Of a stretch of DNA of 17,971 bases, positions 7,166 through 13,435 are shown piece by piece. The DNA is taken from assembly GCA_031284645.1 (NCBI GenBank), contig JAITXS010000059.1, forward strand, positions 1 through 17,971, written 5' to 3'. This stretch comes from Spirochaetaceae bacterium. GTDB lineage: Bacteria; Spirochaetota; Spirochaetia; Treponematales; Breznakiellaceae. The first letter of the stretch is position 1. Each line of letters begins with the position of its first letter. A program made the position numbers and the translations under genes. A model generated the notes under the pieces. It made no database searches and had not been told where the DNA came from. It saw nothing but the letters and a program-made list of their open reading frames with translations.

Positions 7166-8358
7166 TCTGTATTACAGAATACGAATACAGCATTATTCTC
7201 TCGATATTAAAAAACTATGTAAGCGACTGCGAGGTTCGGGCTTTTGGTTCGCGCTATACATGGACAAACAAGGATTATTCCGATTTAGACATTGCAGTGG
7301 TTGGAAAGAAATCTCTTGGCATCAAGCGCTTGGGAGAATTATGCAATGCCTTTGAAGAATCTGAATTGCCTTTTCGTATGGATGTTTTAGACTGGTACAG
7401 CCTGTCAAAGGAGTTCCAAACGGTAATAGCGCGGGGATACGAGGTGATTTATGCGCCGGGGAAAGCGCCGCTTGCAACGAAATTCCCCGTACAGGAGTGC
7501 AAGCAGGTGCGGCTGGGGGATGTTGGTGATATTCAAACAAAAAAACATGTCAGGAATATAACTGTCAGGGCGACAATACCCTCCATAAACACAACTTTAT
7601 TGTCACAAGTTATTGCAGATTTACCCCCACTCGCCATTCAGCGTTCCATTGTCACAATCCTATCCTGTCTTGATGATAAAATCGAACTGAACAACCGGAT
7701 TAACGCTAACCTGGAAGCCCAGGCCCAGGCGATTTTCAAAAGCTGGTTTGTAGACTTTGAACCGTTCCGGGAAGGGGAATTTGTTGACAGCGATTTGGGG
7801 AAGATTCCAAAGGGGTGGAGAGTGGGGACGCTGGGGGAAATATCGACTATTACGGTAGGGGAATCCCTCAATGGAAATAGTTATAATGAAACAGGCAAAG
7901 GAATTGTTGTTTATCCGCGGCGAACAGAATTTGGTTGGCGACACCCTACGAAAAGACTCTATACAACGGAACCTAAGCGTCTTGCAAAAAAAGGCGATAT
8001 TTTGTTGGATGTGCGATCCCCGGTTGGGGACTTAAATATTGCAAAAGAAGACTGTTGTATTGGTCGTGGCTTAGCTACAATAAATGGGGAAAATAAAAGC
8101 TTTCTGTTTTATGCAATGTTACACATGAAAAATCAATTTTCAGCATTTGCTGGTGAAAGTACTGTTTTTGAATACATCAACAAAGATGATGTGCATGAAT
8201 TGAAACTTGTTGTTCCTCCTGATAGTATTGTAAAAGAATATGAAATACTGTGTAATCCGATGGATATAACACGTTATAATCTTTGCAACGAAAATCTATG
8301 CATATCCTCCACTCGTGATTCTTTACTCCCTTGCCTTATGTCCGGAGAAAAGGTATAA
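7162..8358 (+). CDS. MntA-like nucleotidyltransferase fused to truncated type I specificity subunit (HsdS)
   Basis: Residues 1-98 are a minimal nucleotidyltransferase: GS at 29-30, ten residues, then DLD at 41-43 (the GSx10DxD motif of MntA antitoxins), and the third acidic strand FRMDVLDW (71-78). Without a stop the frame runs into HsdS. RLGDVGDIQT (117-126) is the usual start of the first target-recognition domain, but after a few residues the sequence jumps to SINTTLL-x(7)-LPPLAIQ (141-160), which is its usual end. Roughly 100 residues of TRD1 appear to be missing. The central conserved helix region with DDKIELNNRINANLEAQAQ and KSWFVDFEPF (171-202) and a full second TRD (about 213-352, opening KIPKGWRVGTLGEI) follow. 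The short last helix ends CLMSGEKV. The last 350 bases are AT-richer than the rest. Likely an intact antitoxin domain plus a half-HsdS. A deletion derivative is the main alternative to a functional fusion. Confidence 0.85.
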   Translation: MICITEYEYSIILSILKNYVSDCEVRAFGSRYTWTNKDYSDLDIAVVGKKSLGIKRLGELCNAFEESELPFRMDVLDWYSLSKEFQTVIARGYEVIYAPGKAPLATKFPVQECKQVRLGDVGDIQTKKHVRNITVRATIPSINTTLLSQVIADLPPLAIQRSIVTILSCLDDKIELNNRINANLEAQAQAIFKSWFVDFEPFREGEFVDSDLGKIPKGWRVGTLGEISTITVGESLNGNSYNETGKGIVVYPRRTEFGWRHPTKRLYTTEPKRLAKKGDILLDVRSPVGDLNIAKEDCCIGRGLATINGENKSFLFYAMLHMKNQFSAFAGESTVFEYINKDDVHELKLVVPPDSIVKEYEILCNPMDITRYNLCNENLCISSTRDSLLPCLMSGEKV

Positions 8359-8363
8359 ATCCC

Positions 8364-8779
8364 GATTCAGCTCAAGCTATGACGGAAATTATTCATACAA
8401 ATAAATTGAAAATAAGTTATTTGATCTTAAAGATGACCAGATTCAAATCATTACCGGTTCAATACCCGACCCTTTAAAAATAATATAGAAACAATTTATA
8501 AAGAAGCACAGATATTATTCCCGGATGCCGTAAAAAAGGCATTACGAGAAATTGAACTATTCTATAGCGCACTCATTAAAAACCGTATACTCCGATTATC
8601 TGAGTAAAAAAACAACCTGTCTCTTCAAATAAAAGAGAAATCAGTAAAATCATCGGAATTATCCCGGAAATTAAATCAATCAAAGGACGAAAATCTCGGC
8701 ATGGTCGTTGCGGTCGAATTGAAAAGCATAAAAAAACACTGTTTTCCGCCTCTTATACTTTTTTTATCAAAGTGTTAAT
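8364..8779 (+). pseudogene. Remnant of a DUF2326 / ABC-ATPase-type defence protein (tentative)
   Basis: No intact frame spans this stretch, yet pieces read as one protein. In frame 2, bases 8420-8485 give FDLKDDQIQIITGSIPDPLK before a stop. In frame 1, bases 8482-8604 give IETIYKEAQILFPDAVKK and then ALREIELFYSALIKNR before TAA at 8605. The frame then continues as KNNLSLQIKEK and SELSRKLNQSKDENLGM to about 8779. The order Y-x-EA-x(3)-P-x-V-x-K, then a helix with F-x(3)-I-x-NR, then a coiled-coil resembles, from memory, the middle of long coiled-coil ATPases carrying DUF2326. Some such proteins occur in three-component ABC defence systems. One frameshift and at least one internal stop make it non-functional. 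It lies right after the chimeric hsdS, which suits a decayed defence island. The family match is my recollection, not a search result. Confidence 0.4.
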
Positions 8780-8820
8780 CTAACATCGTTTTGCTTCTGC
8801 TGTAGTTTAAGGAGAAGCGT

Positions 8821-8844
8821 TCCCAAAAATGCTGGTTTTTGGGA
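8821..8844. promoter_or_regulatory. Perfect hairpin upstream of proC
   Basis: TCCCAAAAA (8821-8829) and TTTTTGGGA (8836-8844) form a perfect 9-bp stem with a 6-nt loop, 30 nt before the proC start. No T run follows on the plus strand, so it is not a standard terminator. It could act in the proC leader or be a binding site. The function is unknown. Confidence 0.4.
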
Positions 8845-8874
8845 TACATTCGGGTAATGTTTTTAGGAGTAATC

Positions 8875-9678
8875 GTGTCTAAAAAAATCGGTTTTATCGG
8901 TCTTGGAAATATGGGATACGCGATTTTGAGTGCTTTTATCACACAGGGCGCACTGGATAAAAAAGAGATTGCTGTTGTTTCACGCAGCGAAAAAGGCAGG
9001 CTCCTTGCAGAAAAAGAGGACGTTGTGGTTTTTTCAAACACAAAAGAGCTTGCCTGTTTTGCCGATATTATCATCCTTGCCGTAAAACCAAAAGATTCAT
9101 TAGCCGTCATTGCAGAGATCAAACAAGAGCTTAAAAACAAAGCTCTGCTTTCAGTTGTCGCGGGCCTCAATTATAAAACGATACAGCAAACTATGGATGG
9201 CGTGAATGTGAGAGTCCTCACCGCATTGCCCAATACGCCGGTTCAGGTATGCCAAGGTATTATCGCGCTTACAAAAGAAACAACATTTACCGAAGAAGAA
9301 AAGAAATTTACACAGACAATTTTTGAATCCGCAGGCATGGTTGAGTGGATTGAGGAAAAATTCTTGCCCGTCTTCTCCGCGATTGCCGGTTCAGGGCCGG
9401 CCTTTGCCGCGATCTTCGCAGAAGCGCTGGCGGACGGGGCTGTGCTTGAGGGCCTGCCAAGAGCACTCAGCTACCGGCTTGCTGCGCAAATGATGACCGG
9501 GACAGGAGCACTGCTCCTTGAAACAAAGAATCACCCGGGAATCATAAAAGACAGCGTCTCCTCCCCGGGAGGCACAACAATTGAAGGTGTCGCAGAACTT
9601 GAAAAAAACACCTTCCGTTCTGCGCTTATTGCAGCGGTACGTGCCTCTGCGGAAAAATTCAATCGTTTAATTCACTAA
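8875..9678 (+). CDS. proC: Pyrroline-5-carboxylate reductase
   Basis: This enzyme performs the last step of proline synthesis, reducing 1-pyrroline-5-carboxylate with NAD(P)H in the cytoplasm. The 267-residue protein opens with the Rossmann motif GFIGLGNMG. It then shows ALPNTPVQVCQG and, in the C-terminal domain, IAGSGPAFAAIFAEALADGA and the VSSPGGTTIEGVAELE signature that forms the substrate site and dimer core. GTG 8875 is chosen because AGGAG (8865-8869) lies 5 nt upstream and the protein then starts directly with SKKIGFIG; ATG 8839 would add 12 unrelated residues. It heads a plus-strand cluster with an MFS transporter and ispF. proA sits on the opposite strand 3 kb away, and no proB is visible. 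The gene looks intact. Confidence 0.95.
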   Translation: MSKKIGFIGLGNMGYAILSAFITQGALDKKEIAVVSRSEKGRLLAEKEDVVVFSNTKELACFADIIILAVKPKDSLAVIAEIKQELKNKALLSVVAGLNYKTIQQTMDGVNVRVLTALPNTPVQVCQGIIALTKETTFTEEEKKFTQTIFESAGMVEWIEEKFLPVFSAIAGSGPAFAAIFAEALADGAVLEGLPRALSYRLAAQMMTGTGALLLETKNHPGIIKDSVSSPGGTTIEGVAELEKNTFRSALIAAVRASAEKFNRLIH

Positions 9679-9740
9679 GGCAGCGCCCGTACTCTGTCCG
9701 TATTGTTTTTTGAGGACTTGTAAAAAACAGGGAGACTGCC
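9679..9740. promoter_or_regulatory. Nested inverted repeats between proC and the MFS gene
   Basis: GGCAG (9679-9683) pairs with CTGCC (9736-9740). Inside it, TGTTTTTT and AAAAAACA form an 8-bp AT-rich stem. The structure fills most of the gap. It could be a weak terminator or attenuator, or mRNA structure between two cotranscribed genes. No clear promoter was identified. Confidence 0.3.
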
Positions 9741-9755
9741 GGTTAAGGAGAAAAA

Positions 9756-10916
9756 ATGAACAGGATAACTATGACCGGTTTGATTGGTTTGTTCTGTGTG
9801 AGCCTGCTTCAGGGCGGCATCACGAATCTGAGTCCGGCTATCGCGGGCATTTCCCGTGCTTTAGGCCGTGATCCGAATACTGTCGCGCAAATCGGCACAT
9901 TTCCGGCTATCTTTGCGGTTCTTGCTTGTCTTTTGATTGGGCAACTTGCAGGAAGAGTGCTCAAATATAAAACAATCCTTATTGTATCTTTGTTGATAAG
10001 CATACTCGGCGGATCATTGCCGATGTTTTTTCCTTCCTGGCCTGTTATCCTTTTTTCCCGTGTTTGTGTAGGGCTTGGCGTTGGTGTTTTCTTTACCTTG
10101 CCCCCCTCGTTGATAATGAAATTCTTTTCCGGAAAAAAACAACGGGTGAACCTGGGTATTGCGACCGCTTCCGGCTGTATAGGCGGCTTTTTGGCCATGC
10201 TTGTGGCCGGCCTGCTGGTAGATATAAAATGGGTCTATACCTTTGGAATTTACGCATTTGGCATACCGGCGTTTATTTTGGTTTGTATCGGATTGCCCGA
10301 ACCGGATAGCTCCGTAGAACACGCAGCAGCTAAAGAAAAAGTCAAACTCCCTGTTCCGGTTATACTGAATTTTATCATGATATTTCTGGCTTTTACATTA
10401 TGGATACCCACACAGCTTTTTATATCAAATATTATTATTGACAGGAATATGGGAAGCGGTGTTCACGCCGGAATCGTGGCGATTATGTTTAATATTTCCG
10501 CTATCACTTTAACGGTTCTTTTTGCTCCCCTATACCGGATATTCCACAAATACCTTGCAGCAATCATTTTATTTTTGTGTGGCTGCGGTATTTTTTTGAT
10601 ATATTATGCGGATAATCTTGTTACGGCGGGTATCGGGATGTTTTTAATCGGCTCGATTATGCTCTTAATCCCCACTTTGCTTTCCGACAATGCCTGTTAT
10701 CTTGCCCCGAAGGATATTACCTTTGCAACATCTTTGCTTATGATTGCCCTGAATTTGGGGATTTTTGCCGCAGGCCCTTTCTCGAGTCTTGCCTCAATTA
10801 TCAGGTCTGACAGAGCTTTCCCCGGTATCTTCTTCGCAATTTTCGCGATGGCGTTTATGTGCTTGTGCTGCCTTTTTATCAGGATATTTCAAAAGAATAT
10901 TCCGGTTAGGAACTGA
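9756..10916 (+). CDS. Major facilitator superfamily transporter
   Basis: The 386-residue protein has about 12 hydrophobic segments in two halves separated by a charged loop (residues about 185-200, PEPDSSVEHAAAKEKVK). The first half has SRVCVGLGVGVFFTLPPSL, typical of helix 4 in drug or metabolite antiporters, with a GRVLKYKT-type loop between helices 2 and 3. AAGGAG (9744-9749) lies 6 nt before the ATG, so the start is firm. It should sit in the inner membrane and carry a small solute by secondary transport; the substrate cannot be read from sequence. It follows proC by 77 nt and precedes ispF by 8 nt, suggesting joint transcription at least with ispF. Neither neighbour gives a clear clue to the substrate. 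Confidence 0.85.
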   Translation: MNRITMTGLIGLFCVSLLQGGITNLSPAIAGISRALGRDPNTVAQIGTFPAIFAVLACLLIGQLAGRVLKYKTILIVSLLISILGGSLPMFFPSWPVILFSRVCVGLGVGVFFTLPPSLIMKFFSGKKQRVNLGIATASGCIGGFLAMLVAGLLVDIKWVYTFGIYAFGIPAFILVCIGLPEPDSSVEHAAAKEKVKLPVPVILNFIMIFLAFTLWIPTQLFISNIIIDRNMGSGVHAGIVAIMFNISAITLTVLFAPLYRIFHKYLAAIILFLCGCGIFLIYYADNLVTAGIGMFLIGSIMLLIPTLLSDNACYLAPKDITFATSLLMIALNLGIFAAGPFSSLASIIRSDRAFPGIFFAIFAMAFMCLCCLFIRIFQKNIPVRN

Positions 10917-10924
10917 TAGCAAAC

Positions 10925-11431
10925 ATGGAAACACGAGTAGGACTGGGAAGGGATCTGCATAAACTTGTTGAAGGGCGGCGCTTTATCCTTGGCGGTGTTG
11001 AGATTCCTTTTTACAAGGGGGAGAGCGGACATTCCGATGGTGATGTTTTAACTCATGCGATTATTGACGCCCTGCTTGGCGCGGCGGCTCTGGGTGATAT
11101 CGGTGAATTATTCCCACCGGATGACGCGCTCTGGAAAGACGCCGATTCAATTAATCTGTTAAAAATCGCCTACCATCGGGTATCTAATGCCGGTTGGAGG
11201 CTTGTCAATATTGATTGTGTTGTAAATTGCGAGAAGCCGAAAATACTGCCGTACCGCGATGCGATACGCACACGCCTTGGAAAAGCCTTGAGCCTTGAAT
11301 GTTTATCAGGCATTGGTGATCCCCCCCCCCCGGAAATCTTTATTAAAGGAAAAACCGGCGAGGGTTTGGGCGATATTGGTAAAAGCAGAGCGGTCGAAGC
11401 GTTGGCCGTATGCCTTCTTGAAAAAGAATAG
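10925..11431 (+). CDS. ispF: 2-C-methyl-D-erythritol 2,4-cyclodiphosphate synthase
   Basis: IspF closes CDP-methylerythritol 2-phosphate to the cyclic diphosphate with release of CMP in the MEP isoprenoid pathway. The metal ligands are present as Asp10, His12 (GRDLHKL) and His44 in the HSDGDVLTHA helix, with LLGAAALGDIGELFP after it. The C-terminal KGKTGEGLGDIG carries the conserved Thr-x-Glu. At 168 residues it is about ten longer than usual. The excess lies just before that motif, where an uninterrupted run of 11 C (11321-11331) codes for DPPPPE (132-137). Such a run is prone to slippage, and a shift would cut off the active-site loop. ATG 10925 lies 8 nt after the MFS stop, with AGGA inside the end of that gene. 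No ispD is in the window. Confidence 0.93.
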   Translation: METRVGLGRDLHKLVEGRRFILGGVEIPFYKGESGHSDGDVLTHAIIDALLGAAALGDIGELFPPDDALWKDADSINLLKIAYHRVSNAGWRLVNIDCVVNCEKPKILPYRDAIRTRLGKALSLECLSGIGDPPPPEIFIKGKTGEGLGDIGKSRAVEALAVCLLEKE

Positions 11432-11466
11432 CGGACTTTCCGTGTTTTTTGAATTTTTCTTTTGGG
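11429..11466 (+). terminator. Possible terminator after ispF
   Basis: A short stem CGGA-CTT-TCCG directly after the ispF stop is followed by TGTTTTTTG and further T runs. The stem has only four pairs, so it is a weak call, but its place between two convergent genes fits. Confidence 0.35.
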
Positions 11467-11474
11467 CTTTTACG

Positions 11475-12026
11475 CTATAAGGCGGCAGGCCGATTTTCCT
11501 CAAGTGATTTCAGATAGGTGCTCAGCAATGTAACAGAAGCAGCATCGGCAAAACCGCCGACAGCTTCGGTAATCTCGGTTTTTCTAATTTCATAACGGAC
11601 ATCGTCTTTGCCCGTCCTGCGTAAACGTCGGATAATTATCTCACTCGGGCAGGGAATGAGCAAGACAGCACGGAACATCAAGGCAATATCGCCGACCGGC
11701 GGTGTTCCGGCATTTCCAAGATCAAACCAGACGGTAAATGTTGTCCCCGATCCTTTTTCCGTGTGTAAATTCCAACCACCGGCATGTTCATCAACTGTTT
11801 TTATTAAAAACGGAATCCCTATACCGATTTTACCTTTAGTGTTCCCACGATCTTCAAAAGGATCAACGGCCTGTTTGGCTTCATCGTGGCTCATTCCCTT
11901 TCCATTGTCTTTTACCGAAAACCGGAATTCATTAGCAATTTCCGTTACCTCGAGCTCAACTGTATCAGCACCGGACTCACAGGCGTTTTGTGTGATGTCG
12001 CCGACTAGATCGCTTAATGTTACCAT
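11475..12026 (-). CDS. Stand-alone histidine-kinase-like ATPase domain protein
   Basis: The 183-residue protein is a GHKL/HATPase_c domain with no visible sensor, dimerisation or phospho-acceptor domain. The N box is DITQNACESGAD (Asn14), the G1 box is DNGKGM (40-45), the G2-like stretch is GKIGIGIPFL (65-74), and GSGTTFTV (92-99) closes the ATP site. The last 75 residues form a separate tail (PPVGDIALMFR onward) with no motif I know. Similar single-domain proteins occur in anaerobes, some beside iron-only hydrogenase genes, but no hydrogenase gene is in this window. It may work as an anti-sigma-like kinase, a signalling partner or an ATP-binding regulator. It lies 32 nt after proA on the same strand, so probably cotranscribed; AAGG precedes the ATG. 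Confidence 0.75.
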   Translation of the reverse strand: MVTLSDLVGDITQNACESGADTVELEVTEIANEFRFSVKDNGKGMSHDEAKQAVDPFEDRGNTKGKIGIGIPFLIKTVDEHAGGWNLHTEKGSGTTFTVWFDLGNAGTPPVGDIALMFRAVLLIPCPSEIIIRRLRRTGKDDVRYEIRKTEITEAVGGFADAASVTLLSTYLKSLEENRPAAL

Positions 12027-12058
12027 GATTTTACCTTATATGATTTCCCAGAAAATTT

Positions 12059-13327
12059 CTAGGGTCGAATCTGACCTGAACCTCTGATAAGATATTTGAT
12101 TGAACAGAGGGCTTCAAGTCCCATAGGGCCGCGGACGTGCAATTTTTGAGTTGAAATACCGAGCTCGGCGCCGAATCCAAACGCGCCGCCGTCGGTAAAA
12201 CGAGTGGAGGCGTTAACATAAACACAGGCTGCGTCTACTTCCCTTAAAAAGCGCTCCGAGGATTTGAGATCATCGGTTAATATACACTCGCTGTGCCCTG
12301 TCCCGTAACGCTTGATATGATCTATCGCCTGATCAATGGTATCTACGGTTTTTACAGCAAGAATAAAATCAAGATATTCGGTTTCCCAGTCTTCTTCCGT
12401 GGCGTCTTCGATAAGAAGCAGCGCTTGAGCTGCGGCGCTTGTCTCCCCAAACGCTGCTTTAGCCTGCGGATCACAGCGAAGCTTCACTTTTCCGGCTAAT
12501 TTTTCGGTAAGAAGCGGCGCAAGAGCAGATAAAGCGTCCCGATGAACAAGGATAGTCTCCACGGCATTACAAGCACCCGGTCTCTGTGTTTTTGCGTTAC
12601 AGATTATTTCTGCGGCGTTTTGCGGATCGGCGCTTGGCTCAATATAAATATGACAATTGCCCTCGCCGGTTTCGATAACGGGCACACGGGCGTTTGCAAG
12701 CACATACTGAATAAGATTATGCCCTCCGCGGGGAAGCACAACATCAATTTTCCCGCGTGCTTGTAAAATCTCGTTTACCTCACTGTGTTCACCGGAGGAG
12801 GCAAGCTCTACGGCATCCTCGATCCCTCCGCCTGCTTTAAGCCCGTATTTTATTGCAGTGACAAGGGCCTGATTTGAGTTAAGTGCTGCCGAAGAGCCGC
12901 GCAGCAAAATCGAACAGCCTGCTTTGTAGGCAAGAGCAAAAGCATCCACCGTAACATTCGGGCGTGATTCATAAATGATGGCGACAACGCCAAGGGGTAC
13001 GGTCAGACTTTCGATAAAAAGCCCATTGGGTAGGGTCCAGCCGGCGCGGACTTTCCCGACAGGATCAGGAAGATTCGCAATGTTTTTTACCCCCTGAATC
13101 ATCTCGTGCACCCGATCTTCATTGATCCGAAGTCTTTCGACCAGAGATTCTTTTGTATCTGTCTGCCGGGCTTTTTCAATATCGTAGGTATTGGCAAGAA
13201 GGATTTTTGTTTCGTCTTTCCTGATTGCCTCTGCCACGGCAAGCAGAGCTTTATTTTTATTCTCGCCGCTTTCAAGTGCAAGTTTTTTTTGTGCATCTCG
13301 AAGCGAATCAAATACGGCATCTAACAT
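12059..13327 (-). CDS. proA: Gamma-glutamyl phosphate reductase
   Basis: ProA reduces gamma-glutamyl phosphate to glutamate semialdehyde, the second step of proline synthesis; the product cyclises to the substrate of ProC, whose gene is 3 kb away on the other strand. The protein of 422 residues has the aldehyde-dehydrogenase fold. YESRPNVTVDA belongs to the cofactor-binding part, LPRGG and PVIETGEGNCHIYI follow, and the catalytic Cys253 is in QRPGACNAVET. ATG 13327 is chosen because CAGGAG sits 8 nt upstream; the frame is open to 13372 but the extra residues overlap the leader. The usual partner proB is absent, and the next gene downstream codes for a GHKL ATPase. The gene looks intact. Confidence 0.95.
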   Translation of the reverse strand: MLDAVFDSLRDAQKKLALESGENKNKALLAVAEAIRKDETKILLANTYDIEKARQTDTKESLVERLRINEDRVHEMIQGVKNIANLPDPVGKVRAGWTLPNGLFIESLTVPLGVVAIIYESRPNVTVDAFALAYKAGCSILLRGSSAALNSNQALVTAIKYGLKAGGGIEDAVELASSGEHSEVNEILQARGKIDVVLPRGGHNLIQYVLANARVPVIETGEGNCHIYIEPSADPQNAAEIICNAKTQRPGACNAVETILVHRDALSALAPLLTEKLAGKVKLRCDPQAKAAFGETSAAAQALLLIEDATEEDWETEYLDFILAVKTVDTIDQAIDHIKRYGTGHSECILTDDLKSSERFLREVDAACVYVNASTRFTDGGAFGFGAELGISTQKLHVRGPMGLEALCSIKYLIRGSGQIRP

Positions 13328-13374
13328 TATAAATCTCCTGTTTATAGCTTCCTGCGGCGTTTTCGGGGGCACTA

Positions 13375-13420
13375 CGGGGGTGGAATCCCCGCAAAGGGGA
13401 AGCGAGGGGGGCTTTACCCC
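13375..13420. repeat. Diverged copy of the GC-rich palindromic element
   Basis: Between the upstream gene's stop and the proA leader, this 46-bp block contains GGGGGT, GGAATCCCCGCA, AAGGGGAAGCG and GGGGGGCTTTACCCC in that order. The element in lnt, read on its minus strand, has the same order of blocks with about 40 more bases inside. It can fold as CCCC-GCAAA-GGGG. It lies upstream of proA on the transcribed strand and might influence read-through. Confidence 0.5.
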
Positions 13421-13435
13421 GTTAAAAAAAGTTTC

